Source: Abiotrophia sp. HMSC24B09 (lineage in GTDB: Bacteria; Bacillota; Bacilli; Lactobacillales; Aerococcaceae). Taken from it: 64,000 nt of DNA. Location: positions 32,303 to 96,302 of the forward strand of contig NZ_KV822202.1 of NCBI RefSeq assembly GCF_001815865.1, given 5' to 3'. Both the position numbers and the translations under genes were made by a program. The notes beneath the pieces are model-generated. The model saw only the letters and a program-made list of their open reading frames with translations. It was not told the DNA's origin and did no database searches. Below are positions 16,492 through 27,359 of this stretch, in pieces (position 1 is the first letter of the stretch; the number at the start of each line of letters is the position of its first letter).

Positions 16492-18099
16492 ATGAAAAAA
16501 TCGTTAAAATTCTTGGCATTAGCCTTCGTTGCATTCATAATGGTAGCGTGTGGCGCCAAGAAGCAAGACACTCAACCCCTATTGATCGGGATGGAAGCGG
16601 GCTATCCGCCTTATAACTGGACACAGTCCACCAACGCTAACGGTGCTGTACCTATTAAGGACTCCAAGGAATTCGCCAATGGTTACGACGTGCAAATTGC
16701 GCGTAAGATTGGGGAAAAATTAGGCCGCGAAGTCCAAGTGGTCAAGACGGAGTGGGATGGGCTCTTACCAGCTGTCCAATCGGACAAGATAGATATGATT
16801 ATTGCCGGCATGTCGCCAACAGCAGAACGCTCTAAGGAGATTGACTTCTCCGAGTCTTATTATGAGTCACGCTTCGTTATGGTGGTCCGCAAGGATTCGC
16901 CTTACGCCCAAGCTAAGACCTTAGAAGACTTTGCGGGCGCTAAGGTGTCGGGCCAACAAGGAACCCTGCACTATGACTTGTTGAAACAACTCAAGGACGC
17001 TCAGGTTGAGCAGGCACAGGATTCTTTCCCTGTCTTGCGAGTGGCCTTAGAAGCGGGCAAGTTAGATGCCTACATCTCAGAATATCCAGAAGCTGTCTCT
17101 GCGGCAGCCGCTAACCCTCTATTCACCTACGTAGAACTTAATCCAAGCTTCCAAGTGGCGCCAGAAGATCGCAAGGTCTCTATCGGGGTCAAGAAGGGAA
17201 GCCCACTTATGAGCCAAATTAATGAGGCCATCGCGGAAATTACAGATCAGCAACGTAAGGACTTCATGGACCAGGCCATTAAGAACCAGCCAGCGGCTGA
17301 CGGCCAAGAAGAAACCAGCACCGAGGCAGCGGCCACAGAAGATTATAACTTCTTTGCTCGTACTTGGGAGATTGCCACTCAGAACTGGCGTCAATACCTG
17401 GCCGGGACAGGTATGACCCTCTGGGTATCCTTAACCGGTACCTTAATCGGTCTCCTGATTGGTTTGGCCGTCGGGATTATCCGGACTATACCTAAGTCTA
17501 AGAGCCAAGTCCATAATGGGATTTTGAAGGCTGCTAACCTATTGCTCAATGCCTATATTGCCATCTTCCGTGGGACACCGATGATCGTTCAAGCTATGAT
17601 CTTCTACTACGGGACTGACCTACTCTGGGGCTGGAAATTAACCCCTATGTCGGCGGCCTTCCTGGTTGTCTCCATTAACACCGGGGCCTACATTGCCGAA
17701 GTCGTTCGGGGTGGGATTTATGCTATCGACAAGGGCCAATTTGAAGCGGCTCGTGCTATTGGGATGAACCACTGGCAAACTATGAAAGAAGTGGTCATGC
17801 CACAAGTCTTCCGGACCATTCTGCCATCTGTCGGGAATGAATTTGTCATCAACGTTAAGGATACATCTGTCCTCAACGTGATCTCGGTCAGCGAATTGTA
17901 CTTCACGACCAAGACCATTGCCGGCAATAACTTCCGTTACTTCGAGACCTTCTTCGTAACGGCCGTTATCTACTTCATCTTAACCTTTACCATTACATCA
18001 CTCTTGCGCGCCATTGAAAAACGCATTGACGGGCGCCCAAGTGATCAACTGGCTGCCGGTAACCAACAACAAGTGGCAGTGCTCAAAGAGGAGGCCTAA
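16492..18099 (+). CDS. glnP: Amino acid ABC transporter, fused binding protein-permease (GlnP-like)
   Basis: Polar amino acid importer subunit of 535 residues that joins an extracytoplasmic binding domain to the membrane permease, the architecture of Lactococcus GlnP. The N-terminus is a lipoprotein-type signal (hydrophobic core to VAC, Cys20). A single solute-binding domain follows (about 30-265) with the [11 protein letters not shown] and [21 protein letters not shown] segments. A short Glu/Thr-rich linker leads to the permease domain (about 300-515), which carries the [14 protein letters not shown] coupling motif. The start is the ATG with AGGAG 8 bases upstream, not the earlier in-frame GTG. 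It lies 2 bases before the ATPase gene. Glutamine or glutamate is the likely substrate. Confidence 0.9.
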   Translation: MKKSLKFLALAFVAFIMVACGAKKQDTQPLLIGMEAGYPPYNWTQSTNANGAVPIKDSKEFANGYDVQIARKIGEKLGREVQVVKTEWDGLLPAVQSDKIDMIIAGMSPTAERSKEIDFSESYYESRFVMVVRKDSPYAQAKTLEDFAGAKVSGQQGTLHYDLLKQLKDAQVEQAQDSFPVLRVALEAGKLDAYISEYPEAVSAAAANPLFTYVELNPSFQVAPEDRKVSIGVKKGSPLMSQINEAIAEITDQQRKDFMDQAIKNQPAADGQEETSTEAAATEDYNFFARTWEIATQNWRQYLAGTGMTLWVSLTGTLIGLLIGLAVGIIRTIPKSKSQVHNGILKAANLLLNAYIAIFRGTPMIVQAMIFYYGTDLLWGWKLTPMSAAFLVVSINTGAYIAEVVRGGIYAIDKGQFEAARAIGMNHWQTMKEVVMPQVFRTILPSVGNEFVINVKDTSVLNVISVSELYFTTKTIAGNNFRYFETFFVTAVIYFILTFTITSLLRAIEKRIDGRPSDQLAAGNQQQVAVLKEEA

Positions 18100-18101
18100 T
18101 C

Positions 18102-18836
18102 ATGGCGATTGTAGAAATTCAACACTTAAGCAAAACCTTTGGCGACCGTACGGTCCTCAAGGACATTGATTTTTCCGTTGAAGCAGGGGAAGTCGTAACC
18201 ATTATCGGCTCTTCAGGTTCAGGGAAGTCCACCCTCTTGCGTTGTATTAACCTCTTAGAGGAACCAAGTGGTGGGGAAATCATTTACCGGGGCGAGAATA
18301 TCTTAGACGTTAAGCATGACGTCAACAAGTACCGAACCCATATCGGTATGGTCTTCCAATCCTTCAACCTCTTCAACAACATGGATGTCTTGGCTAACTG
18401 TACCGTCGGCCCTATCAAGGTCCTAGGTAAGGACAAGGCTGAGACCGAAGCCTTAGCTACTAAGTTCCTGGAACAAGTCGGCATGGGGGATTATGTCCAT
18501 GCCCGTCCTAGCCAATTATCTGGGGGGCAGAAGCAACGGGTAGCCATTGCTCGGGCTTTGACTATGCAGCCAGATGTCATTCTCTTCGATGAACCAACTT
18601 CTGCACTTGACCCTGAGATGGTCGGCGAAGTCTTGAAGGTTATGAAGGAATTGGCTCACACTGGTTTGACCATGATTATTGTCACCCACGAAATGGAGTT
18701 CGCTCGTGAGGTTTCCGACCGCGTGGTCTTCATGGACCAAGGGGTCATCGCCGAACAAGGCGCACCAGAGCAACTCTTCGTCAACCCGCAAGAAGAACGG
18801 ACCCAACAATTCTTGGAACGTTACTTACGCAGTTAA
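18102..18836 (+). CDS. glnQ: Amino acid ABC transporter ATP-binding protein (GlnQ-like)
   Basis: Cytoplasmic ATPase that powers the fused GlnP importer, 244 residues, the typical PAAT-family length. Walker A is GSSGSGKS, the Q-loop lies in MVFQSFNLF, the ABC signature is LSGGQKQR, Walker B is [12 protein letters not shown], and the switch His is in [10 protein letters not shown]. The start codon follows the glnP stop by 2 bases and its ribosome site (GAGG) lies within glnP, so translation is coupled. A strong terminator ends the unit. Confidence 0.94.
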   Translation: MAIVEIQHLSKTFGDRTVLKDIDFSVEAGEVVTIIGSSGSGKSTLLRCINLLEEPSGGEIIYRGENILDVKHDVNKYRTHIGMVFQSFNLFNNMDVLANCTVGPIKVLGKDKAETEALATKFLEQVGMGDYVHARPSQLSGGQKQRVAIARALTMQPDVILFDEPTSALDPEMVGEVLKVMKELAHTGLTMIIVTHEMEFAREVSDRVVFMDQGVIAEQGAPEQLFVNPQEERTQQFLERYLRS

Positions 18837-18842
18837 TAAGCC

Positions 18843-18875
18843 ACAGGCGACTGGATTTCCAGTCGCCTGTTTTTG
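18843..18875 (+). terminator. Terminator of glnPQ
   Basis: Perfect 12-bp stem ACAGGCGACTGG / CCAGTCGCCTGT and a run of five T. Confidence 0.9.
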
Positions 18876-18878
18876 TGC

Positions 18879-19071
18879 TTGGCTTTGCCTAGGGTGGGTG
18901 GGCTCCAACTTAGTCCTCAGTGCGGGACCGGCTGCAGCCATCCTGCGGATGTCTTCCGCCTTGCCGATCTATGGTCCCCTAGGTCGCTAAAGCTCCCAGG
19001 GGAACTCATACGCTCGGCATCCTTTTGGCACTGAGGGCTAAGCTTGGGCCCACCCGCCCCTGGCAAAGCTC
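18879..19071 (+). repeat. Palindromic repeat element, copy 4 (diverged)
   Basis: Diverged member of the same family. It keeps GCGGGACCGGCTGCAGCC and GTCTTCCGCCTTG but has different arms. The outer ~45 bases are near-perfect inverted repeats (GGGTGGGCTCCAACTTAG on the left matches CTAAGCTTGGGCCCACCC on the right). The middle hairpin is GGTCCCCT / AGGGGAACT. Because the arms changed together, pairing is preserved although the sequence is not. Confidence 0.8.
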
Positions 19072-19074
19072 GAT

Positions 19075-19373
19075 GAATCATCTACTGGGTAGAGGGTGCT
19101 ATCAGATTTTAGCAAATCTTGACAGAAGGTGAGAGGCCAAGAAAATGAGATAACCTAATTACGATTGCGATAGAGCTGAAAAGCTGTTAGTACCAATCAC
19201 ATAAACCCATTATTTTTGTTTCAAAAGACATAGGATATCAATTCACAAAAAACTATATTTAATTAATGTTATATAACGTATTTTATATATGTGAAATTTA
19301 ATTTCTAAGGATAAATTATGTTTTAGAATATAATTTACACAGTATATATACAGTTAATTTGAATTAAAAATGA
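19075..19373. other. AT-rich gap after the repeat
   Basis: About 300 bases of AT-rich sequence without a gene. It includes a 30-base motif at 19100 (TATCAGATTTTAGCAAATCT onward) that recurs at 23470. Confidence 0.5.
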
Positions 19374-19407
19374 TTGACAACTAGTTATGGAATACGTATG
19401 CTATAAT
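19374..19407 (+). promoter_or_regulatory. Promoter of the lipoprotein/ABC operon
   Basis: TGC-TATAAT extended -10 at 19399-19407 with TTGACA at 19374-19379. The 22-bp spacing is too long for a normal promoter, so the extended -10 probably carries it, or an activator is needed. Confidence 0.55.
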
Positions 19408-19422
19408 TGTATCCGGATACAA
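19407..19422. promoter_or_regulatory. Perfect 16-bp palindrome, likely repressor operator
   Basis: TTGTATCCGGATACAA overlaps the end of the -10 box and the expected transcription start. A symmetric site here is the classic place for a dimeric repressor, such as a TetR-type protein. No such regulator is encoded nearby. Confidence 0.65.
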
Positions 19423-19461
19423 AACGGATTGAGAAGTCTTTCAAGAGGAAAATTGTTGTTG

Positions 19462-19599
19462 GCGTTATTGTTGAGTTTGTCAATGATTATTGTGTGGAGC
19501 CAAGGTGTTGATAATGCACTGGTTATGGTAGGAAGTAATGGACGCAATTATTTAAATGCTTCTAAGCACGATAGTTTACTATGGTCGCTTTGCGCATAG
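19462..19599 (+). CDS. Candidate small hydrophobic peptide
   Basis: The first frame in the transcript. The frame runs from 19387, but the promoter lies inside that part, so the peptide must start later. I place it tentatively at a TTG with AGAGG 7 bases upstream, giving about 45 residues: a hydrophobic stretch LALLLSLSMIIVW, then SQGVDNALVMVGSNGRNYLNAS and a short tail ending CA. It looks like a signal-peptide-bearing or single-membrane-span peptide. No known bacteriocin or pheromone motif is recognised, and the start is uncertain. Confidence 0.3.
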   Translation, partial: ALLLSLSMIIVWSQGVDNALVMVGSNGRNYLNASKHDSLLWSLCA

Positions 19600-19631
19600 A
19601 TGGAATAATTAGGATGAATTAAGAGACATAT

Positions 19632-19664
19632 AAGCCATATGATATTTTGTCATATGGCTTTATT
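19632..19664 (+). terminator. Hairpin between the small peptide and the lipoprotein gene
   Basis: Perfect 11-bp stem AAGCCATATGA / TCATATGGCTT. The T tail is weak, so it may be a partial terminator or attenuator. Confidence 0.5.
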
Positions 19665-19690
19665 CCCATATAGAAATGGAGAGTGACGTG

Positions 19691-20776
19691 ATGAAACGTG
19701 TATTTACTTTAGTTTGTTCTGTTTTGCTATGTGTTGGATGTACTTATTCGAACGAACAAAAGCAGGAGTCCATAAGCTCTTCCAATGCGGATACACAATT
19801 AGTGGATGGTTATCAGGAACTCCTAGCCAAAGTTTATATTTCTGACAATATAAAACGTGATTTCCAGACTAAACTATATCAATATGGTGTTTCGACTGGA
19901 GATGAAGCGTTCGCCACTAAAAAACTTATGGAGTGGATGGGAGAAGGAGCTCAAGAGAGCAATCTCACGGGAGATGGTAGTACGCACACTCAATTAGTTC
20001 TAGGTCAGATGACTGGGGAAGCTTTAGTAAATAAAAATGGAACGTGGATTACGCTAGATAATAAATCCAAAGCTCCTTTAGTATCACTATATAGCTCGCT
20101 TTTAGCAGATTCTGCGGACAACACTTCAGATAACAGCAAGTTTAAGGATAGTATTGGTTTCTCAAGTGATGAAGCTTTAGATAAAGTCAAAAAGTTCATT
20201 GAAATTTATCAGCTCAACTTTTCTGACTATGATTATGTAATTGCGACAGTATCTAAACAATCCTTGGAAGCCTATCTACCTCAAATGAAAAAAAATCCCA
20301 TGAAAGAAGGAACAGATTTCAGCATCTACGATAATCAAGCGGAGGATTTATGTGTAATTAGTGTCTATCCAAAGATTGAAGGGTACCGGGTGATTGATTC
20401 AAATGTCATGTTAGGTTCACGCGGACAACTTAACGTGACATATGGTACAAATTTTATGTTTGCAATCACTGAGTCTGGAATTATTCATGCGGACATGCTA
20501 GGTGTTTATCTCCCTACTCAGGCGGGTGAACAAATATTAGTCAGCTACGCTCAAGCAATTGAGGCGATTAAAGAGAAATACAAAGAGACTTTACTGGAAA
20601 ATCCAGTATATATCGAAAATATACAAATAGAATATGCTCCCCTTCCTATTGAACAAAATGAAGGGCAACTCTACGAAGCGCGAAGCTATCAACCACTTGT
20701 TGCGGTTACTGCGAAGGAAGAAAATCGCCTAGAAAAGTTTTATCTGAATCCACTTAATTGGAAAGAGGTGCAGTAG
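19691..20776 (+). CDS. Putative lipoprotein of an ABC operon
   Basis: Exported protein of 361 residues, not assigned to a family by eye. The start is the ATG with GGAG 9 bases upstream. The N-terminus MKRVFTLVCSVLLCVGC is a short lipoprotein-type signal with candidate lipid-bearing Cys17; the -3 residue is Cys rather than Leu, which is atypical. The mature part is a soluble alpha/beta protein with a Ser/Asn-rich patch around 145-155. It is the first large gene of a four-gene unit: the stop is 1 base before the first membrane protein. The order lipoprotein, two membrane proteins, ATPase resembles LanI plus LanEFG lantibiotic immunity sets, but similarity of this protein to LanI is not shown. 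Confidence 0.6.
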   Translation: MKRVFTLVCSVLLCVGCTYSNEQKQESISSSNADTQLVDGYQELLAKVYISDNIKRDFQTKLYQYGVSTGDEAFATKKLMEWMGEGAQESNLTGDGSTHTQLVLGQMTGEALVNKNGTWITLDNKSKAPLVSLYSSLLADSADNTSDNSKFKDSIGFSSDEALDKVKKFIEIYQLNFSDYDYVIATVSKQSLEAYLPQMKKNPMKEGTDFSIYDNQAEDLCVISVYPKIEGYRVIDSNVMLGSRGQLNVTYGTNFMFAITESGIIHADMLGVYLPTQAGEQILVSYAQAIEAIKEKYKETLLENPVYIENIQIEYAPLPIEQNEGQLYEARSYQPLVAVTAKEENRLEKFYLNPLNWKEVQ

Positions 20777-20777
20777 G

Positions 20778-21623
20778 ATGCGTAAGATACGCTTTTATGT
20801 ACGAACTTTTCTGCAAGATAGGCGTATTTGGTTCGGCGTAGGCGCAATTGTGCTAGTTGCAATGATGGTATCTTATAGGGATTTCTATATTATGAAAGGC
20901 ACATCCCAACCACAATCGGTCGCATTTTATTTTTACTCAGCTTTCAACCAAAAAGTGGCTATAGCAACCTACCTTTTGGCTGGTAGCCAGGCCGCCTTAG
21001 CGCTTTTTTGTGAGGACTACGGTCAGAATCGCTTACCTTTTTTGCTCACGCGCGGCGGTTATGGTGGCTATGCTTTTGGTTTGGTGGGGCGCGTTCTATT
21101 GAGAGTCTATGGGATAGGATTCCTATCAGGATTACTTTTCTTCGCCTATCTGTTGACTGGAGCCCCACTATCTGTTATCGAGACGCCAAACTCCGTAGTC
21201 ACGGTGATGACCAACAATTGGCTATATGCTGACGGACACCACCTAATTTTTTACCTTCAACTAATAAGTAGTATTGGCTTGATGCTGTCATTTTATGCAT
21301 TAATAGGAGTTTGGGTGACCGTTTACTATCCGAATAAATTGACTAGCTATATGATGCCGGTAGTCTGGTGGTTCTTCTTTACAGAATTTGGTTTGGAGAA
21401 GGTAGTCCCATTCTTCCTTTTACCGCCTTCAGTCTTGTCTGCTGATAATACCTTAATAGAAGCTATGGAGTACTTTCAGTTCGGTAACGAGGCCATACGT
21501 CGGATCTTTGGCCTTATTTTTCCTTATTGCTATCTCGTAGTTATCAGTTTCCTAGTAACCTGGGCTATCAAGGTAGCCCTCGAGCGCCAATGGCACTTTT
21601 ACGAGAAAGAAGGGGTGGTTTAA
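20778..21623 (+). CDS. Membrane protein, probable ABC-2-type permease 1
   Basis: Integral membrane protein of 281 residues with about six hydrophobic segments. The first follows a basic N-terminus (MRKIRFYVRTFLQDRRIW), and the others lie around 55-70, 100-130, 165-190, 195-215 and 235-265. It starts 1 base after the lipoprotein stop, and its own stop overlaps the next start by one base (TAATG). Size, topology and position beside an ABC ATPase support a permease half-transporter. No sequence motif fixes the substrate. Confidence 0.65.
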   Translation: MRKIRFYVRTFLQDRRIWFGVGAIVLVAMMVSYRDFYIMKGTSQPQSVAFYFYSAFNQKVAIATYLLAGSQAALALFCEDYGQNRLPFLLTRGGYGGYAFGLVGRVLLRVYGIGFLSGLLFFAYLLTGAPLSVIETPNSVVTVMTNNWLYADGHHLIFYLQLISSIGLMLSFYALIGVWVTVYYPNKLTSYMMPVVWWFFFTEFGLEKVVPFFLLPPSVLSADNTLIEAMEYFQFGNEAIRRIFGLIFPYCYLVVISFLVTWAIKVALERQWHFYEKEGVV

Positions 21624-22456
21624 TGGGAACCTTACGTGCCCTAAGTCTTCATTTACGACAGCAGTTGACATGGAAGAGGCTTTTGCCAATAGGTCTCTAC
21701 CTGTTACTCTATAGTCTCATTATTATTTTACCCTATAGGCGTCTTGCAACCCAGTATCAGGAGACTTATCCCTTGAGTATTATCGCTGTTTTGATGGGGA
21801 GTTATTGGTATGTGGCTATTGTCATGATAGGGGCAATTATCTTTTTTAGTGTCTTGCCTTTCCGCAATAGTTTTCAGTTCTGGCTAGTGCTCAAACTGGG
21901 GTATGTCCGTTGGATAGTAAGTCAAGTTCTTTATGTGGTGGTTAGTAGTACTGTATTCGTTGCTTTCAATGTGGGTTTAATATGGGCATTGATTCAACCG
22001 CATCTCAACTGGAACTTGAACTCTTGGGGGCGCTTGCTTAATGCCTTAGCTCAGGGGAGGGTGACCTCAACGGAGTATTTGGAGGGGGCGGCTCATGAGG
22101 TTGCCTTCCAATACTACACGCCAAGAGCTGCCCTAATCCAGACATTGTTACTCTTTTGGTTGTTAGTTATCTTATTAGGTCTCATAATCCTTACATTCAA
22201 TCAACTGGCCCAAAATCTAGGCTTGATGGTGGCTTGTGGCTTAGTGGTAGAGTCGGTATTTTTCTCTTTGGCGTCAGGTCACTGGATCTATTACCTTTCA
22301 CCTCTAAACTGGCTTAGTATTTATCAGATTAAGTATGAGCCTCATTCCGGCCTGCCTAGCTTAGAGAACGTCTGTCTTCGATTAGCAGTCCTTTATATCA
22401 TTCTTATGGGAATCCTTGCTTTTCGCCTCAAGACCAGAAAGGTGCGTGTCAAATGA
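21623..22456 (+). CDS. Membrane protein, probable ABC-2-type permease 2
   Basis: Integral membrane protein of 277 residues with about six hydrophobic spans, similar in layout to the preceding gene. The frame is open further upstream but overlaps the neighbour heavily. The ATG in TAATG, with AAGGGGTGG just before it, is the natural coupled start. Its last codons overlap the ATPase gene by 4 bases (ATGA). It probably pairs with permease 1 to form the membrane part of one exporter. Confidence 0.65.
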   Translation: MGTLRALSLHLRQQLTWKRLLPIGLYLLLYSLIIILPYRRLATQYQETYPLSIIAVLMGSYWYVAIVMIGAIIFFSVLPFRNSFQFWLVLKLGYVRWIVSQVLYVVVSSTVFVAFNVGLIWALIQPHLNWNLNSWGRLLNALAQGRVTSTEYLEGAAHEVAFQYYTPRAALIQTLLLFWLLVILLGLIILTFNQLAQNLGLMVACGLVVESVFFSLASGHWIYYLSPLNWLSIYQIKYEPHSGLPSLENVCLRLAVLYIILMGILAFRLKTRKVRVK

Positions 22457-23067
22457 CTAAGATTCACGTTCATAACATCAGTAAGCGATTTAAACAAAAA
22501 ATAGTTTTCCAAGATCTTAGCCTAACATTGGAAGGTGGAAAAATTTATGGGGTTGTTGGCTATAATGGTTCAGGTAAAACGGTTCTTCTCAAATGTCTCT
22601 GTGGACTGGAGCCTTTAACTAGTGGTCAAATTGACATTGATGGTCAGGTGCTAGGTCGAGATATGCAGTTTCTTCCAAGTTTGGGCTTGATTCTTGAAAC
22701 GCCAGGGTTCTTAGAGGCGTATTCGGGTTTTGATAATCTCAAGCAATTGGCGCTTATCAATGGGAAGATTGATGATGCGACTATTCGTGAGCACCTAGCT
22801 CTAGTAGGGCTCGACCCGAACTCGCGTCAGAAGGTCAAGCACTACTCATTAGGAATGAAGCAAAAGCTTGCCTTGGCTCAGGCCTTCATGGAATCTCCCG
22901 ATGTAATTTTGCTAGATGAACCTATGAATGGATTGGATAAGCAGTCAGTCGCTAACATTCGACAAGTGTTGCTAGATTACCGTTCTAAAGGGCGGCTTAT
23001 ACTCATAGCCTCTCACCTAGAACAAGATATTGAGCTTCTAAGTGATCAGGTTATTCATATGTCGTAA
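22453..23067 (+). CDS. ABC transporter ATP-binding protein
   Basis: Short ABC ATPase of 204 residues. Walker A is GYNGSGKT, the signature is the degenerate YSLGMKQK (SLGMKQ in place of LSGGQ, common in drug and bacteriocin exporters), Walker B is VILLDEP with MNGLDKQS, and the switch His is in IASHLEQD. The ATGA overlap with the permease gene shows tight coupling. It is shorter than most exporters' ATPases (about 230 or more) but all motifs are intact. A terminator lies about 135 bases downstream. Confidence 0.88.
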   Translation: MTKIHVHNISKRFKQKIVFQDLSLTLEGGKIYGVVGYNGSGKTVLLKCLCGLEPLTSGQIDIDGQVLGRDMQFLPSLGLILETPGFLEAYSGFDNLKQLALINGKIDDATIREHLALVGLDPNSRQKVKHYSLGMKQKLALAQAFMESPDVILLDEPMNGLDKQSVANIRQVLLDYRSKGRLILIASHLEQDIELLSDQVIHMS

Positions 23068-23202
23068 GTCAAAGTAGAGGGAGGATAGTTCCCCAACCTA
23101 GTGCATTCATGCCTAAGGATTTTGCTTACTATCTTGGCAGAAATTTGTAGATGAGAATGGTCTTGTGCTAGATTCACATATAGAGATAAATAATAGATTC
23201 TT

Positions 23203-23240
23203 AAGAGGTTAGAGAATGTCTTGTTCCTATCCTCTTTTAT
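23203..23240 (+). terminator. Terminator of the lipoprotein/ABC operon
   Basis: Stem AAGAGGTTAG / CTATCCTCTT with one mismatch, then a TTTTATTAT tail. Confidence 0.6.
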
Positions 23241-25402
<2,162 letters not shown>

Positions 25403-25420
25403 TAGTGTCTTATAATAAAG

Positions 25421-25466
25421 AGCAGCCCATCAGGTGGACAAGAAATCCATCTGATAGGCTGCTTTT
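25421..25466 (+). terminator. Terminator of the flavin reductase gene
   Basis: AGCAGCC...GGCTGCT outer stem with ATCAG/CTGAT and TGGA/TCCA inside, and a T tail. Confidence 0.85.
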
Positions 25467-25537
25467 GATTTAAAGTAGGTTTATGGATATAAATATCCGT
25501 TAAAAATAGTCATCTTCGATGGTTGGAGGAAAAAACA

Positions 25538-25600
25538 GCAAGAATGTGTATGTTTCTAGCAAGAATCTGTAAAGACAGAGCATTCTAAAAGAAATATAAT
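25538..25600 (+). promoter_or_regulatory. Promoter B with 21-bp phased direct repeats
   Basis: GCAAGA at 25538 and 25559 (21 bases apart), AAGACA at 25572, 17-bp spacer, TATAAT at 25595. Every spacing equals that of promoter A. It drives toward the RlmD gene 212 bases downstream; no other gene is evident between. Confidence 0.6.
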
Positions 25601-25753
25601 AACATGTATACAAACATACTGTCTCTTTGCAGAAGGGAAGTTAAAGGAGAGATGCGATAACAATAGAGCAAAGTAAAGCTAGATTTTGCTATCTTAATCG
25701 TACGAAGCTCAGCAAATCAGACTTAAAAGTAAGATCAACGTGATGGCGCGCAT

Positions 25754-25781
25754 CCTTTGCCTGACTAATATTTCGTGGTAT
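25754..25781 (+). promoter_or_regulatory. Proximal rlmD promoter
   Basis: TTGCCT, 16-bp spacer, TATGAT with a TGG extended -10. Confidence 0.5.
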
Positions 25782-25811
25782 GATAGGAAGGAAGAGCAAA
25801 GGAGACTGAAG

Positions 25812-27185
25812 ATGGACGCAAAACAAGTATTTAAGAAGAATCAAGTACACCAAGGCCAGGTAGTCGACCTGACCCATGAAGGCCAGGGCGTAGTCAAAAT
25901 CGAGGGCTATCCCTTCTTTGTGGAGGGTGTTATTCCGGGCGAGCAGGTGGCTATTAAGGTTCTCAAGGTCGGCAAGTCCTTCGGCTTTGCGCGCCTGGAA
26001 GAGGTTCTAACGCCCAGCCCGGATCGGGTGGAGATTACCGACCCTATCGGCCGTCAGATTGGCACCATGACCTTGCAACATATGGCTTATCCTGCCCAGC
26101 TCAAGGCTAAGCAGGCCCTAGTCAAGCAAGTCTTCAGTCGCCTAGGGAAATTCCCGGAAAGTCTGGAGGTCCGGCCAACTCATGGCATGGACCATCCTTG
26201 GCAATACCGCAATAAGGCTCAAATTCCGGTTCGGACTGTCAAAGGCCAACTAGAGACTGGCTTCTTCCGCAAGAATAGCCACCAGCTAGTGCCCGTGGAG
26301 AATTTCCATATTCAAGATCCAGCCATCGACCAAGCCATTCTTAAGACGCGAGATATCTTGCGCCAGCTGGGCTACTCGGCTTACGACGAGGAAAGTCGTA
26401 AGGGCCAAATTCGCCATATCATTGTTAAACGCGGTCACTATAGTGGCCAAGTCATGTTGATCCTAATCGTCAATGGCAAAGGACTGCCAGCTGAAGATAA
26501 GTTGATTCAGGCGCTCACAGAGGCCATTCCTAACTTAGTCAGCCTGGTCCTCAATAGTCATACGCAGGCAAATAATGTCATTATGGGACCGACCAATCGC
26601 CTCTTGTGGGGCCAGCCGGTCTATCGGGATCAGATGCTTGGGCTGGATTTCTCTATCTCTCCGCATTCCTTCTATCAGGTCAATACCCCTCAGGCCGAAG
26701 CCCTCTATCGCTATGCCCTTGAGGCGGCTGACTTAAGTGGCAGTGAGACTGTCCTGGATGCCTATTGCGGGATTGGCACCATCTCCCTGGCCCTAGCCAA
26801 ACAAGCCGGTCAGGTCTATGCCATGGAAATCGTGCCTGAGGCCATCGACATGGCGCGGGCCAATGCCGAGGCCAACGGCCTAAACAATGTCACCTTTCAA
26901 GCCGGCAAGGCCGAAGAGGTGCTGCCAGCTTGGCAGGCAGAAGGCATTCATTTTGATGTAGCGGTGGTTGACCCACCACGCAAGGGCCTAGACCCTGAGT
27001 TCGTTAAGACCCTGATTGAACTGGCACCAGACAAGATCGTCTACGTGTCCTGCAACCCAGCCACCTGCGCCCGGGACTGTCAACTCTTGGCCCAGGCAGG
27101 CTATGAGCTGCAGTGGGTGCAGCCGGTTGATTTATTCCCGCAGACTGCGCATGTTGAGGCGGTAAGTTTGCTAGTCAAGGAGTAA
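25812..27185 (+). CDS. rlmD: 23S rRNA (uracil-C5)-methyltransferase, RlmD/RlmCD family
   Basis: SAM-dependent methyltransferase of the TrmA/RlmCD family, 457 residues, that makes m5U in 23S rRNA. It has an N-terminal TRAM domain (about 10-68), a central RNA-binding region, then the Rossmann domain with VLDAYCGIGTISLALA. The catalytic elements are PPRKGLD, the nucleophile Cys in VYVSCNPATCARD and the base Glu in HVEAV. The start is the ATG with AAGGAG 7 bases upstream; the 24-codon in-frame extension crosses the proximal promoter. Unusually, the four-Cys iron-sulfur motif after the TRAM domain is missing: the segment reads DPIGRQIGTMTLQHMAY. Which uridine is modified is not readable. Confidence 0.88.
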   Translation: MDAKQVFKKNQVHQGQVVDLTHEGQGVVKIEGYPFFVEGVIPGEQVAIKVLKVGKSFGFARLEEVLTPSPDRVEITDPIGRQIGTMTLQHMAYPAQLKAKQALVKQVFSRLGKFPESLEVRPTHGMDHPWQYRNKAQIPVRTVKGQLETGFFRKNSHQLVPVENFHIQDPAIDQAILKTRDILRQLGYSAYDEESRKGQIRHIIVKRGHYSGQVMLILIVNGKGLPAEDKLIQALTEAIPNLVSLVLNSHTQANNVIMGPTNRLLWGQPVYRDQMLGLDFSISPHSFYQVNTPQAEALYRYALEAADLSGSETVLDAYCGIGTISLALAKQAGQVYAMEIVPEAIDMARANAEANGLNNVTFQAGKAEEVLPAWQAEGIHFDVAVVDPPRKGLDPEFVKTLIELAPDKIVYVSCNPATCARDCQLLAQAGYELQWVQPVDLFPQTAHVEAVSLLVKE

Positions 27186-27334
27186 AACGACGAAGATTAG
27201 CATTTACTTCCGCCCATGCGATAGCTGTCCGTGATTGACAAGTGCTAGCACGCAGACAGAACGGAGATAGCGAACCGCTGAGTGTGTCGCTCTGCTCGTA
27301 AAAGCTTAGAAACCTTTGAACGAAAGGGATAATG

Positions 27335-27359
27335 AAAGCCTTGATTGCAAGGCTTTTTG
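27335..27359 (+). terminator. Terminator of rlmD
   Basis: AAAGCCTTG / CAAGGCTTT with a 4-base loop and a T tail, 150 bases after the stop. The region in between shows no gene. Confidence 0.8.

Noticed and set aside
25669..25677. ATGCGATAA minimal frame after AAAGGAG upstream of rlmD
   Set aside because: The spacing to the ribosome site is too short and a two-residue product has no support.
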